Notes: a model not told the origin generated them from the letters alone. DNA of 64,000 nucleotides from Gemella haemolysans (GCF_012273215.1 NZ_CP050965.1:2017330-2081329), one strand, 5' to 3'. Shown: positions 44,093 to 54,168, counted from the stretch's first letter. Made by a program: numbers and translations.

Positions 44093-46906
44093 ATGAAGAA
44101 TACATTTGTTTATAATAATCATTTAGAAGCGAAGAAAGTTTTTAGTACGCTTGAGAGTGAATTAGAAATTTGCGATGAATTTATTTTCAGCGTGGCATTT
44201 ATTTCAGAAAGTGGATTGACTAGTTTACTTCAGACTTTGAAGAATTTAGAAGAAAAAAATATCCGTGGAAAGATTTTAACGACGAATTATTTATATTTTA
44301 ATACTCCTAAAGTATTAGAGAAATTGTCTAATTTTAAAAATATCTCTCTAAAGATTTATGATTGTGTAGAAAATAAACATGGATTCCATACTAAAGGTTA
44401 TTTGTTTAGACGAGGTGACTCATGGAAAATACTGATGGGAAGTTCGAACTTAACGAGTGCTGCACTTACGATAAATAAAGAATGGAATACTTTTGTTGAG
44501 GGTGATAGAATTCTAACAGATACTGTCTTAGATGAGTTTAATAGTTTATGGGAGAAATCTAAGTCTTACTCTGAAATAAAAGATAAGTATGTTGAAGAAT
44601 TCGCTACTAATAAGGTTGAGACTGTTACTGGAAAAATTATTTCCGAGGAAATCAAGCCGAATAAGATGCAAAGAAGTTTTATAGAAAATTTCGAAAAACT
44701 TCGTAATCAAGATAACAAGGGTCTTCTTATTTCCGCGACAGGAACAGGTAAGACATTTGCTGCTGCTTTTGCGATGAAGAGTATAGTTGCTAAGAGATTG
44801 TTGTTTGTCGTCCATAGAGAACAAATTGCTCGTCAGGCGTTGGAGACATTTAAGACTATTTTTGGAACTAGTCGTAGTTATGGTCTTCTTACAGGTAAAG
44901 AGAAAAATATAGAAGCGAATTTTATTTTTTCTACAGTTCAAACTATGTCTAAAGAAGATATTTTTAGGAGTTTTAATGATACTCATTTTGATGAAATTAT
45001 AATAGATGAGGTGCATAGGGCAGGAGCTGATAGTTATCTTAGATTGATGGATTATTTCAAACCAGTATTTTATCTAGGTATGACGGCAAGCCCTGATAGA
45101 ACGGATAGTTTTAATATCTATGAATTGTTTAACAATAATATTGTTTATGAAGTTCGTCTTAAAGAAGCGATGGAAAATTCACTATTATGTCCATTTCATT
45201 ATTTCGGTATTAGTGATTTAGAAGTTGATGGTAAAGTTATAGATGAGCTGAGTGATTTTTCAAATCTAGTATCTAGTGAACGTGTTGAACATATTATAAA
45301 TAAGATCAATTATTATGGTTATTCGGGGGAAAGAGTAAAAGGTCTAGTTTTCTGTTCATCGAAACAAGAAGCTAAGGTGCTTAGTGAAGAGTTTAATGCC
45401 CGTGGTTATAATACTACAAGCTTAACAGGTGAAGATAGTCAGGAACGACGTGAACAGGAGATCGCTAGGTTAGTTGCGAATGATGGAGAACAGCTGGATT
45501 ATATATTTACTGTAGATATTTTCAATGAAGGTGTAGATATACCTGAGGTTAATCAGGTTATTATGTTAAGACCTACTCAAAGTTCTATTATCTTTATTCA
45601 ACAGCTAGGTCGTGGTCTAAGAAAATCTGCAGATAAGGACTTTGTCGTAATAATAGATTTTATTGCGAATTATAAGAATAACTTTTTAATCCCTGTAGCT
45701 TTATCTGGAGATAATAGTTATGACAAAGATACTGTAAGGAAGTTTTTATCTCAGGGGACTAGGTATATTCCGGGGATGTCGACTATTCATTTTGATGAAA
45801 TCTCTAAACAGAGAATTTATAGTGCGATCGATAATGTTAAGTTAAACACGTGGTTGTTCGTTACTGATGAGTATAATAAGCTTAAAAATAAACTAGGAAG
45901 AATACCTACGTATTTAGACTTTGAGGACTATGACGCTATAGATATTAGAAAGATTTTCGAAGTAGCTGGAAGTTATTATTCATTTTTAACTAAGAAGGAA
46001 AAACAGTTTAAATATAGTGGGAAACTGACGAAAACAGCAGAGAATATGTTGAACTTTGTTTCTACTAATTTAATCTTGAGTAAAAAAATAGAAGAACTTG
46101 TAATTCTACGTTTGTTATTAGAGGATAAGAAGCGCAATATCCTTTCAGCTTTTGAAGAAATTATGTTGAAAGACTATAATAAGTTTATCGCCGACTATGA
46201 ACTGGATGTTAGTAGAAAGATACTTACTAACAATTTCGTAACTAGTAGCGTCACTAAGAAGAAATTCCATGACTGTATATTTTTAGATGAGAATACAACG
46301 GAGATAAAAATTTCTAAAGAATTTAAAGAACAGTTACAATCAGAGATATTTAGGGAATTATTATTAGATCTAGTAGACTATGGAATTTACAGATATAATA
46401 AATATTACAAAGATAATTTATACAAAGATACTAATTTTGTATTGTATGAGAAATATAGTTTTGAGGATATATGTAAATTATTCTCATGGGGAATAAACTA
46501 TGTTCCACTAGCTATAGGTGGTTATAAGTATGACGAAAGAACAAAGACTTTACCGGTATTTATTAACTACGATATTGATGAAAATTCATTTAATCGTGAT
46601 TATACACATGGATTTTTACCGGATAATGGTTTTACCTCAATGTCGAAGCCGAGAAGGAATTTAGAATCGAAAGAGTGCGACTATTTCTATAATAATGAAA
46701 CGAAAATCTATCTATTTATGAGAAAAAATAAAGATGATAAAGATGGTGCTCGAATATTTTATTTCCTAGGTGAAATGAAGACGACAGGAGAACCTAAGTT
46801 AGTAGCTAGAGAAAGAAGCGGAGATACAGTAATCCAATTTTTCTATAAAATACAAACTCCAATCCGTGAAGATATGTATGAATATTTTACAAGGGATAGG
46901 ATATAA
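44093..46906 (+). CDS. PLD-like nuclease / SF2 helicase / DUF3427 protein
   Basis: 937 residues, GAAGGAGG upstream. N-terminal phospholipase-D-like domain (~1-170) with the catalytic HxK (H99, K101) and GSSN (116-119). Helicase domain with Walker A SATGTGKT (214-221), DEVH box (305-308), GMTASPDR, then the C-lobe VFCSSKQEAKVL and QLGRGLRKS. C-terminal ~300 residues correspond to DUF3427. This fused architecture is known in Firmicutes but its role is not established; PLD nuclease with DEXH helicase resembles restriction or DNA-damage enzymes. It starts 20 bases after folP without a promoter of its own that I can see. Confidence 0.88.
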   Translation: MKNTFVYNNHLEAKKVFSTLESELEICDEFIFSVAFISESGLTSLLQTLKNLEEKNIRGKILTTNYLYFNTPKVLEKLSNFKNISLKIYDCVENKHGFHTKGYLFRRGDSWKILMGSSNLTSAALTINKEWNTFVEGDRILTDTVLDEFNSLWEKSKSYSEIKDKYVEEFATNKVETVTGKIISEEIKPNKMQRSFIENFEKLRNQDNKGLLISATGTGKTFAAAFAMKSIVAKRLLFVVHREQIARQALETFKTIFGTSRSYGLLTGKEKNIEANFIFSTVQTMSKEDIFRSFNDTHFDEIIIDEVHRAGADSYLRLMDYFKPVFYLGMTASPDRTDSFNIYELFNNNIVYEVRLKEAMENSLLCPFHYFGISDLEVDGKVIDELSDFSNLVSSERVEHIINKINYYGYSGERVKGLVFCSSKQEAKVLSEEFNARGYNTTSLTGEDSQERREQEIARLVANDGEQLDYIFTVDIFNEGVDIPEVNQVIMLRPTQSSIIFIQQLGRGLRKSADKDFVVIIDFIANYKNNFLIPVALSGDNSYDKDTVRKFLSQGTRYIPGMSTIHFDEISKQRIYSAIDNVKLNTWLFVTDEYNKLKNKLGRIPTYLDFEDYDAIDIRKIFEVAGSYYSFLTKKEKQFKYSGKLTKTAENMLNFVSTNLILSKKIEELVILRLLLEDKKRNILSAFEEIMLKDYNKFIADYELDVSRKILTNNFVTSSVTKKKFHDCIFLDENTTEIKISKEFKEQLQSEIFRELLLDLVDYGIYRYNKYYKDNLYKDTNFVLYEKYSFEDICKLFSWGINYVPLAIGGYKYDERTKTLPVFINYDIDENSFNRDYTHGFLPDNGFTSMSKPRRNLESKECDYFYNNETKIYLFMRKNKDDKDGARIFYFLGEMKTTGEPKLVARERSGDTVIQFFYKIQTPIREDMYEYFTRDRI

Positions 46907-46921
46907 GATAAAATATAAATA

Positions 46922-46985
46922 GAGAGTAACTAAGATGAATTTGAGTTCATGAGAATAAAGATTCCATTTAGTTGCTCTTTTTTAT
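46922..46985 (+). terminator. Terminator after the helicase gene
   Basis: AGAGTAACTAAGATG pairs imperfectly with CATTTAGTTGCTCT, followed by TTTTTTATT. Confidence 0.75.
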
Positions 46986-47106
46986 TAATCGTAAGAATTT
47001 TCAAGGTGCACGACAAATATTTTAAATTTTCAAAAAAAACTATACAATATATTGAAAATTAGAAGCTGGTAATGTAAAATAGAGCTAATATAGGAGGTGG
47101 TATTCG

Positions 47107-48342
47107 ATGAATATTTTCTTGAAAAATAAACTCTATAGGTTATTCACTATTTCATCGGCATTTGGTAATGCTGGTAGAACGCTATTTGATATTGCATTTA
47201 TTATTTATGCAACTAGTTTACCAAATCCAGAACTAGCCGTGAGTATAGTTTCGATAGCTACGACATTGCCTTATATTATTTCATTTATTTTAGGATATTT
47301 TGCAGATCAGACAAAAGATAAGTACAATAGAATATTATCGACAAGATTTTATCAGTTTTTATTATTTTCATTATTCGCTTTGGTATGCATTTATGGAGTG
47401 CAATGGTGGATCTTTATCGTATTAGTATTTGTAAATGTAGTTGCAGATATTCTAGGAGGCTATAATGGCTATTTATCAATGTCGATAAACACTAGACTAG
47501 TACGTAAATAACAACTAAGTGAAGCATTGGCGTTTATTAGTTCTATAAACAATACAATCTCGCTTGGTGGAAAGGCTGTAGGAGTATTTATTCTAGGACT
47601 TTTAAGTTATAACTATTTATATTTCGGTATGTTGAATGCAGTGCTATTCTTGATAGCATTTTTAATACTGACAAAGTATAAAAGTGTGATGAAAGAGAAG
47701 ATTGGTAGTTTTAAAGTTGGGAATAAAGAGAAGGTAAGTACTAAAAGATTTTTAAAGGATACTATTGAAAACTTTAAAATACTTCGTGAAATAAAAAAGA
47801 TATATAATTTTGTTTTACTATTTTTAGGAATGAATTTTTATTCATCGGCGATGTTCGCCTTGCTTCTAGTGATTTTAGTAAAAAATGATAGCTTATTATT
47901 TGGTAATGTTGCTTATACTATTACTCTATTAGAAATTGTGGAAGTACTTAGTACAATTGCCGGAGGAATATACCAAATTAGTTTTTATAAAAATATGAGT
48001 TTAAGAAATAATGCTATATTAGAAATAATTTTATTCATTATGTATGTAGGTAATTTATTACTACTGCAAAATAGGTTTATTCTTGTTATTTTAACTGTAA
48101 TAATAGGTTATTTTGCAGGAATATCAAATCCAAAACTAGATGCATTGATTTTACAATCAGCGCCTGAGGAAAAACAAACGTCAATATATAGTATTTTTAG
48201 TACTGTTATTACTATTTCCGTTCCAATAGGAACAACGGTAATACTATTTTTCGCGAATTTTATTAGTGCATCATTTGCATTATACAGTTTATTACTATTA
48301 TTAAGTATAATTTTGATGTATTCATTTAAAGTTAAGCAATAA
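47107..48342 (+). pseudogene. MFS transporter, interrupted by in-frame TAA
   Basis: TAGGAGGTGG precedes ATG 47107. The frame encodes 134 residues (four membrane helices, FGNAGRTLFDIAFI, FADQTKDKYNRI), stops at TAA 47509-47511 after TRLVRK, and continues in the same frame with QLSEALAFISSINNTISLGGKAVG for 277 residues to 48342. SMSINTRLVRK-x-QLSEALAFISS is continuous family sequence (relatives resembling macrolide or drug efflux MFS), so the stop is a single-codon nonsense change such as GAA to TAA. The remainder shows no frameshift. Confidence 0.85.
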
Positions 48343-48373
48343 AAAACAATCCCCTTAGATTTTGTCTAAGGGG
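48341..48373 (-). terminator. Terminator between MFS gene and adhE
   Basis: CCCCTTAGA pairs with TCTAAGGGG; on the minus strand it is followed by ATTGTTTTTT, so it ends adhE transcription. Confidence 0.78.
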
Positions 48374-48444
48374 ATGCTTCTATTCATTACTTCATGGATG
48401 AAAAGAAGTATGAGTTTAATGTTCTGAGATTATGAATGAATAGC

Positions 48445-51087
48445 TTATTGATTTTCTACGAATTTTTTCTCATCGAATCCGAACCATGCTGCTTCCATGA
48501 TACCTTCCATATCTTTGATTAGAGCTAATCTTGGGTTGGCAGGAGTACATTGGTCTTCGTAAGCATCCATTGCTAAAGTAGGTAGAGCTGCTTTGAATGC
48601 TTCGTAGTCAACACCGTGATCTTTGAAGCACATTGGAGTTCCTACACGTTTACCAAGTTCGAATACTGCTTGAGCATAAGAATCAACTGCTTGTTCTGGA
48701 GTATCAGCTTTTAGTCCTAACATACGAGCGATGTCTTGGAATCTTTCATCAGCTTGATAGTGTTCGTATTTAGGCCATAGAGCCACTTTACCTGGACGAG
48801 TACCGTTGTATTTGATTACGTATGGTAATAATGTTGCGTTTGTTTCACCGTGGATAGTGTGGAATTTACCACCGATTTTGTGTGCCATTGAGTGAGAAAT
48901 TCCTAAGAATGCATTTGCGAAAGCCATACCAGCTAAGCAAGAAGCGTTGTGCATTTTTTCTCTAGCGTCTTTGTCGAATTCTTTAACAGATTTTTCTAAG
49001 TTTTCGAATACAAGTTTGATTGCACGAAGTGCTAATCCGTCAGTATAATCGTTAGCAAGGATAGAAGTATATGCTTCAGTTGCGTGAGTAAGTACGTCCA
49101 TACCTGTTGCAGCTGTTGGTCTAGCTGGTACTGTTTGAACTAGTACTGGGTCAACGATTGCTACGTGTGGAGTGATAGCATAGTCAGCTAACGGATATTT
49201 TTTATCATTTTCTTTATCAGAGATTACTGCGAATGGTGTAACTTCACTACCTGTACCAGAAGTTGTTGGAACAGCGATGAATTTAGCTTTTTGTCCTAAG
49301 TGAGGGAATTTTACAGTACGTTTTCTGATATCTGCGAATTTTTGAACTAATTCTTTGAAGTCAGCGTCTGGTCTTTCATAGAATAACCACATGATTTTAG
49401 CTGCGTCCATTGGAGAACCACCACCTAGTGCTACGATAGCGTTAGGTTTAAATGTATTCATGATTTCTAATCCACGTCTTACAGTTGTGATATCTGGATT
49501 AGGTTCTACTCCAGCGAATACTTCGTATTGAACTTTATTTTTACGACGGTTTAATTGATCGATGATGCGTCCTGCGAAACCAAGTTTAACCATTGATTCG
49601 TCAGTTACGATCATTACTCTCTCTAAACCCTCCATTTCACTTAAGTATTTGATTGCGTTTGGTTCAAAGTAAACTTTTGGAGGTAATTTGAACCATTGCA
49701 TGTTGTTGTTTCTACGTCCGATTAATTTGATGTTTAGTAAGTTAACTGCATTTACGTTACCAGATACTGAGTTACGTCCATAGCTACCACATCCAAGAGT
49801 TAGTGATGGGATAAATGCGTTGTAAACATCTCCGATTCCTCCGAATGTAGAAGGTGAGTTCCAAACTACACGACAAGCACGAACTACTTTACCAAATTCT
49901 TCAGCAACTTCTTCGTTTTGAGTGTGGATTGCTGCAGTGTGTCCTAGACCATTGAATTCAACCATTTGTCTAGCTTTTTCAATACCGTCTTTTGTGCTGC
50001 TAGATTTCAATACAGCTAATACTGGAGATAGTTTTTCACGAGTAAGTGGTTCTTTTTCTCCGACTTCGCTACATTCAGCAGCTAAGATTACTGTTCCTTT
50101 TGGTACTTCGAATCCAGCTAATTTAGCGATTTCTGTAGCTGGTTTACCAACGATTAGAGAGTTTAACTTAGCTCCACCGCAGTTTTTAGAGTTTGCTTCT
50201 ACACCGAATAGTAAGTTTTCTAGAAGAGTTTTTTCTTTTTTAGTTACGAAGTGTACTCTGTGAGATTTCATAAGTTTAACGAATTCATCGTATAATTCTT
50301 TATCAACGATTGCAGCTTGTTCACTGGCACAAATCATACCATTGTCGAATGCTTTACTTAATACGATGTCGTTAACAGCTTGTTTAAGTTTAGCTTCTTT
50401 GTGTACATAAGCAGGTACGTTACCAGCACCAACACCTAGAGCAGGTTTACCGCAAGAGTAAGCTGCACGAACCATTGCGTTACCACCAGTAGCAAGGATT
50501 GTAGCTACACCATCGTGGTTCATTAAAGCGTGTGTTCCATCCATAGATGGTTTTTCAATAAATTGGATACAGTTTTCAGGAGCCCCTGCTTTAACTGCTG
50601 CATCACGAACGATACGAGCTGCTTGTTTAGAACATTCATTTGCAGATGGGTGGAAACTAAAAATTATTGGGTTACGAGTTTTTAAACAGATTAGAGATTT
50701 GAATACTGTTGTTGATGTTGGGTTAGTTGTTGGTACAACACCACAAACAACACCAACTGGTTCAGCTATAGCTGTAAGTCCATCAACGTCATCTTTATCG
50801 ATTACTCCAACAGTTTTAAGATCGCGCATGTAGTTTACAATGTATTCACATGCATAAAGATTTTTAATCGCTTTGTCTTCAACAACACCACGACCAGTTT
50901 CTTCGACAGCTGCAACTGCTAACGGTCCGTGTGCTTCAAGAGCTGCAACGGCTGCTGCTTGAACTATTGCATCAATTTTCTCTTGATCTTCGATCTTTTT
51001 GAATTCATCTAAAGCTACTAATGCTTTTGATACTAATGTATTTACTTCTTCAACTGGATCTACAGTTTGTAATTTTTCTTTAGACAT
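48445..51087 (-). CDS. adhE: Bifunctional aldehyde-alcohol dehydrogenase AdhE
   Basis: 880 residues, AAAAGGAG upstream on the minus strand. N-terminal CoA-dependent aldehyde dehydrogenase (~1-440) with catalytic Cys in GMICASEQA; C-terminal iron-dependent alcohol dehydrogenase (~455-870) with GGGSPMDAAK, the metal-binding region GISHSMAHKIGGKFHTIHGETNA. It reduces acetyl-CoA through acetaldehyde to ethanol and regenerates NAD+ in fermentation. The long 5' region (732 bp to rpsF) contains several inverted repeats that could bind a redox or metal regulator. Confidence 0.95.
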   Translation of the reverse strand: MSKEKLQTVDPVEEVNTLVSKALVALDEFKKIEDQEKIDAIVQAAAVAALEAHGPLAVAAVEETGRGVVEDKAIKNLYACEYIVNYMRDLKTVGVIDKDDVDGLTAIAEPVGVVCGVVPTTNPTSTTVFKSLICLKTRNPIIFSFHPSANECSKQAARIVRDAAVKAGAPENCIQFIEKPSMDGTHALMNHDGVATILATGGNAMVRAAYSCGKPALGVGAGNVPAYVHKEAKLKQAVNDIVLSKAFDNGMICASEQAAIVDKELYDEFVKLMKSHRVHFVTKKEKTLLENLLFGVEANSKNCGGAKLNSLIVGKPATEIAKLAGFEVPKGTVILAAECSEVGEKEPLTREKLSPVLAVLKSSSTKDGIEKARQMVEFNGLGHTAAIHTQNEEVAEEFGKVVRACRVVWNSPSTFGGIGDVYNAFIPSLTLGCGSYGRNSVSGNVNAVNLLNIKLIGRRNNNMQWFKLPPKVYFEPNAIKYLSEMEGLERVMIVTDESMVKLGFAGRIIDQLNRRKNKVQYEVFAGVEPNPDITTVRRGLEIMNTFKPNAIVALGGGSPMDAAKIMWLFYERPDADFKELVQKFADIRKRTVKFPHLGQKAKFIAVPTTSGTGSEVTPFAVISDKENDKKYPLADYAITPHVAIVDPVLVQTVPARPTAATGMDVLTHATEAYTSILANDYTDGLALRAIKLVFENLEKSVKEFDKDAREKMHNASCLAGMAFANAFLGISHSMAHKIGGKFHTIHGETNATLLPYVIKYNGTRPGKVALWPKYEHYQADERFQDIARMLGLKADTPEQAVDSYAQAVFELGKRVGTPMCFKDHGVDYEAFKAALPTLAMDAYEDQCTPANPRLALIKDMEGIMEAAWFGFDEKKFVENQ

Positions 51088-51484
51088 GATATTTTACTCC
51101 TTTTAATTCAGGAATTTATAACAGAAATAATGAGAATATCTGTAAAGTATAATAGTGGATAATTATCATTTAATTTTTGCTATAAACACCTCTTATTTGT
51201 TTACATTTATATTTTACACCTACAATTAATCGATGTAAACACCTGTTATATAACTAGAAAACCTAGATAAAATATATATTTTCATATAAAATTTGAATGT
51301 ACAAATTAATGGTGTAGGTATTTTTGAATTTAATATTATATTTCTGTTATATAAATAAATTACTTTAATAATAATTGTTTTCAATGTTATTTTACATTAT
51401 ATAAAATAATTATTATATAACAGATTATGGAGTGTATTTTTGTTTTGAATAGTTAAATATAATATTAAAAATAAAGTTTCATAT

Positions 51485-51503
51485 ATTGATAACGTTTATC
51501 AAT
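51485..51503. promoter_or_regulatory. Fur-like palindrome
   Basis: ATTGATAACGTTTATCAAT: 8-bp arms around CGT. Its centre TGATAACGTTTATCA differs at two positions from the 7-1-7 Fur box TGATAATNATTATCA. It sits immediately before the -35 of the TATAAT at 51527. Confidence 0.45.
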
Positions 51504-51537
51504 TAATATTAAAAGGAATTGTGTATTATAATAGAAG

Positions 51538-51616
51538 AAAAAGAATAACAAGTATATTTATCGTAGTCTAACTTAAGAAGTAATTAAATTGGTGAGGGAG
51601 CTAGACTGTAATTTTT
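51538..51616 (+). ncRNA. Candidate short transcript downstream of the palindrome
   Basis: TATAAT at 51527-51532. About 80 nt later AGTCTA (51565-51570) can pair with TAGACT (51602-51607), followed by ATTTTTT. The stem is short and the loop long, so termination is uncertain. No ORF is present. Confidence 0.3.
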
Positions 51617-51711
51617 TCAGTAAATATTTAACATGAATTATATTTATGATTTACTTGTATTTACTAACGATGATTAAATTAAAAAATATTTAAAAAATAC
51701 ATAGTTATTAG

Positions 51712-51740
51712 TTGCTTTTTATTTCTATACTTGATATAAT
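51712..51740 (+). promoter_or_regulatory. Promoter of rpsF-ssb-rpsR
   Basis: TTGCTT (51712-51717), 17-bp spacer, TATAAT (51735-51740). Confidence 0.8.
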
Positions 51741-51769
51741 AATCGCTAGAGTAATTTTATTACTCCTTA

Positions 51770-51789
51770 CTCTCTAGTAAACTAGAGAG
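51770..51789 (+). promoter_or_regulatory. Leader hairpin before rpsF
   Basis: CTCTCTAG, loop TAAA, CTAGAGAG, 13 bases before AAGGAGG. The position fits an S6:S18 autoregulatory leader as described in other bacteria, though the known CCG-bulge motif is not obvious here. Confidence 0.45.
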
Positions 51790-51819
51790 TCGCAAAGACC
51801 AAAAGGAGGTAACACACAC

Positions 51820-52107
51820 ATGAGAAAATATGAAGTAATGTTTGCTGTTCAACCACGTATCGATGAAGAAGCTAAAAAAACTGTGGTTGATAGATTCGTA
51901 AATATTCTTTCAGAAGGTGCAGAAGCAGTAGAAGTTAAAGATTTAGGTAAAAAACGCCTAGCTTATGAAATCGAAGACTTCAGTGATGCTTACTACTATG
52001 TAGTAGAATTAACTTCAGAAACAGATGCGTCTACAAAAGAATTCGATCGTTTAGCAAAAATTAGCGATGACATCATCCGTCACATGGTAGTAAGATTAGA
52101 AAAATAA
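51820..52107 (+). CDS. rpsF: 30S ribosomal protein S6
   Basis: 95 residues, the normal S6 length; AAAGGAGG upstream. [17 protein letters not shown] start and [21 protein letters not shown] motifs. Binds S18 and 16S rRNA in the small-subunit platform. First gene of the conserved rpsF-ssb-rpsR operon. Confidence 0.97.
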   Translation: MRKYEVMFAVQPRIDEEAKKTVVDRFVNILSEGAEAVEVKDLGKKRLAYEIEDFSDAYYYVVELTSETDASTKEFDRLAKISDDIIRHMVVRLEK

Positions 52108-52120
52108 GGGGTGAAATACT

Positions 52121-52693
52121 ATGGTAAATCGTGTAGTATTAGTAGGTAGATTAACTAAAGATCCAGAATTGAGATATTCTAGTTCGAATGTTCCAATGCT
52201 TTATTTCTCAGTAGCTGTAAACAGAACATTCACTGACCAAAATGGTCAAAGACAAGCAGACTTTATTAACTGTGTAGCTTTTAGAAAGCAAGCAGAAAAT
52301 ATGGCACGTTTTTTAGGACGTGGTAGTCAAGTTTCTGTTGAAGGTAGAATACAGACGAGAAATTATCAAGGTAAAGATGGAAACACAGTTTATGTTACTG
52401 AAGTAGTAGCAGAAAGTGTTCAATTCCTTGAATCTAAAAACAGCTCACATAGTAGACAAAACAATGGTTTTGACTCAATGAGTTTTAATCAACCTCAATC
52501 ACAACCAGCGTATAATAACAATAATCAAAATTATTATAACAATAATACTAATCAAAACTTTGGGCAAGCTAATTCAGCTATGCAAGATTTTATTAATGAC
52601 AGTTCATCATTTTCTGATTTTGGGGAAAACTTCCCAAGTAATCTAGATGATGACTTCATGCAGGATGTAGTAAATCCGTTTAAAGAAGACTAA
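52121..52693 (+). CDS. ssb: Single-stranded DNA-binding protein
   Basis: 190 residues. OB fold (1-110) starting [19 protein letters not shown] with [16 protein letters not shown] Gln/Asn/Ser-rich disordered linker follows. The acidic tail ends VNPFKED; the usual C-terminal interaction tip (DDDLPF) is replaced by an NPF core followed by three more residues. The phage SSB at 60948 ends almost the same way (INPFKQE), suggesting tail mimicry. Binds ssDNA in replication and repair. Confidence 0.96.
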   Translation: MVNRVVLVGRLTKDPELRYSSSNVPMLYFSVAVNRTFTDQNGQRQADFINCVAFRKQAENMARFLGRGSQVSVEGRIQTRNYQGKDGNTVYVTEVVAESVQFLESKNSSHSRQNNGFDSMSFNQPQSQPAYNNNNQNYYNNNTNQNFGQANSAMQDFINDSSSFSDFGENFPSNLDDDFMQDVVNPFKED

Positions 52694-52716
52694 AATTACA
52701 TAGGAGGACATGCACA

Positions 52717-52965
52717 ATGGCAGTAAATAACAATCGTCGTAACAACATGCGTCGTCGTAAAAAAGTATGTTATTTCACTAAAAATAACGTAGAGTTTATC
52801 GACTACAAAGATGTAGAATTACTTAAAAAATTCATTTCTGAACGTGGGAAAATCTTACCACGTCGTGTAACAGGTACTTCAGCTAAGTACCAAAGAATGT
52901 TAACTACAGCAATTAAAAGAGCTAGACACATGGCACTTTTACCATATGTAGTAGACGAAAAATAA
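52717..52965 (+). CDS. rpsR: 30S ribosomal protein S18
   Basis: 82 residues, AGGAGG upstream. [14 protein letters not shown], the S18 consensus [28 protein letters not shown] and [21 protein letters not shown] are all intact. Last gene before the prophage. Confidence 0.97.
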   Translation: MAVNNNRRNNMRRRKKVCYFTKNNVEFIDYKDVELLKKFISERGKILPRRVTGTSAKYQRMLTTAIKRARHMALLPYVVDEK

Positions 52966-52976
52966 GAATAAAAGTG

Positions 52977-53007
52977 AAAAAGATGAGCTTAGGCTTGTCT
53001 TTTTTTT
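52977..53007 (+). terminator. Terminator of the rpsF operon
   Basis: AAAAGATGAGC, loop TTAG, GCTTGTCTTTTTTTT. Confidence 0.85.
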
Positions 53008-53037
53008 GTGCTTTGATATAATTAGAGAGAAATATTA

Positions 53038-53091
53038 TAAAAGACACGTACTGGAATTGATTAAATCAACTCTAGCGTGTGTCTTTTTTTG
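53038..53091. terminator. Hairpin at the host-prophage junction
   Basis: AAAAGACACG pairs with CGTGTGTCTTTT across an inner GATT/AATC pairing, followed by T7. It ends one base before the integrase stop codon, so the left attachment site (attL) is probably in or next to this sequence. The core cannot be defined without the right end of the prophage. Confidence 0.55.
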
Positions 53092-54117
53092 TTAGTAGGG
53101 AATAAATGGGGAAAGGTTGTTAAGGTTATTTCTTAAGTTGACTTTCATGTTCTCGGTAACGTGAGTGTAGATTGACAATGTTGTTTTAATATCAGAATGT
53201 CCTAATCTTTGAGATATTACTTTGATAGGTACATTTTGTTCTATCAACAAAGCCACATGAGTATGTCTGAAAATATGTGTGTGAATATTTAAAATTTTTA
53301 AATGATTTAATATAGTTACGTAGGTAATTTTAAAAATGAATTTATTTGAAGATATATAATCTAGCAATAATTTAGCTATAAAATCGGATATTTCTATAGT
53401 TCTAATACTCGATAAAGTTTTAGGTGAACCAAGTTCTCCATTTACTAATTTTGTTTTGCTAACAGAAATAGTTTTATTTTTAAAATCAACATCATCTGGA
53501 GTAAGTGCTAACACTTCCCCTATTCTAAGTCCTGTATGCAATTGTAAAATAGCGATACTTCTAACCGTGTTATTTTTTATTTTTTTCAAAATAACTGGTA
53601 TTTCATCTTTCTCCAAATATTTAACTTTTTGCAATTCCAATGCCTTCTCTTCTTTAGTAAACTTGAAATCAAGTTTTACATTGAAATTCGACACATAGTA
53701 TTTTTTTATAAATTGGAAAAAGTTATTTAATACCATGCAGGTTAATTTAATAGCGTTAGGGGAATAGTCCTTCCTCATATCCATTAACATTTTATCGTAT
53801 TTAATTTTAGTAACATCTTCTAATCTTTCATTATCATCTACTACTTTTATTCTTGTTTCATAGGCTAAATAAGAATTATAAGCTAAAGTTGGCTTTTTAA
53901 ACTCTAAATATTTTTCTTTATAATATCCTAAATTGTGAGCCTCTTGAACTGGATTAAGTATCTTATTGATCCTATCTTGTAATTCCTCAAATGCTTCCTT
54001 TTCAGTAGCACGAGTCTTATTATTCTTAACGACAGAAACACGCTTGTTTTTACCATCTCTATCCTTGAATGATTGAACAAATCTATATTTGCCATTATGT
54101 GTGATTTCTCTGTACAT
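53092..54117 (-). CDS. int: Phage tyrosine-type integrase
   Basis: 341 residues from ATG 54117, with AAAGGA upstream; a longer in-frame start would overlap the regulatory region. N-terminal AP2-like arm-binding part (MYREITHNGKYRFVQSFKDRDGK), SAM-like core-binding domain (~65-170), then the catalytic domain with Arg in TGLRIGEVLAL, the HxxR box HIFRHTHVALL, and the nucleophile Tyr in TTLSIYTHVT. It catalyses site-specific integration; location at the prophage edge next to rpsR marks the insertion point. Confidence 0.95.
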   Translation of the reverse strand: MYREITHNGKYRFVQSFKDRDGKNKRVSVVKNNKTRATEKEAFEELQDRINKILNPVQEAHNLGYYKEKYLEFKKPTLAYNSYLAYETRIKVVDDNERLEDVTKIKYDKMLMDMRKDYSPNAIKLTCMVLNNFFQFIKKYYVSNFNVKLDFKFTKEEKALELQKVKYLEKDEIPVILKKIKNNTVRSIAILQLHTGLRIGEVLALTPDDVDFKNKTISVSKTKLVNGELGSPKTLSSIRTIEISDFIAKLLLDYISSNKFIFKITYVTILNHLKILNIHTHIFRHTHVALLIEQNVPIKVISQRLGHSDIKTTLSIYTHVTENMKVNLRNNLNNLSPFIPY

Positions 54118-54133
54118 AAATACACATCCTTTC

Positions 54134-54162
54134 TTGTTAAATGTAGATGTGTATGATATACT
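54134..54162 (+). promoter_or_regulatory. Promoter of candidate RNA 1
   Basis: TTGTTA (54134-54139), 17-bp spacer, TATACT (54157-54162). Divergent from int. Confidence 0.6.
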
Positions 54163-54168
54163 ATTAGT

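Larger units (their letters stand above)
51088..51711. other. Non-coding region between adhE and rpsF
   Basis: No protein gene is seen. It contains the palindrome GATAATTATC (51158-51167) in the adhE leader, the inverted pair TGTTTACA/TGTAAACA (51198 and 51234), a Fur-like palindrome at 51485 and a short candidate transcript at 51538-51616. No clean Rex site (TTGTGAAWWWWTTCACAA type) was found. Confidence 0.5.

Noticed and set aside
9708..47511. Suppressor tRNA or stop-codon reassignment explaining the in-frame stops
   Set aside because: Both TAA and TAG are involved, TAA is the normal stop of most intact genes in the window, and one case lies in a defective insertion sequence.
51088..51260. 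Rex site controlling adhE
   Set aside because: No TTGTGAAWWWWTTCACAA or TTGTTAANNNNTTAACAA match was found; the inverted repeats present are of other types.
53007..53100. Exact attL core sequence
   Set aside because: The right end of the prophage is outside the window, so the duplicated core cannot be identified.
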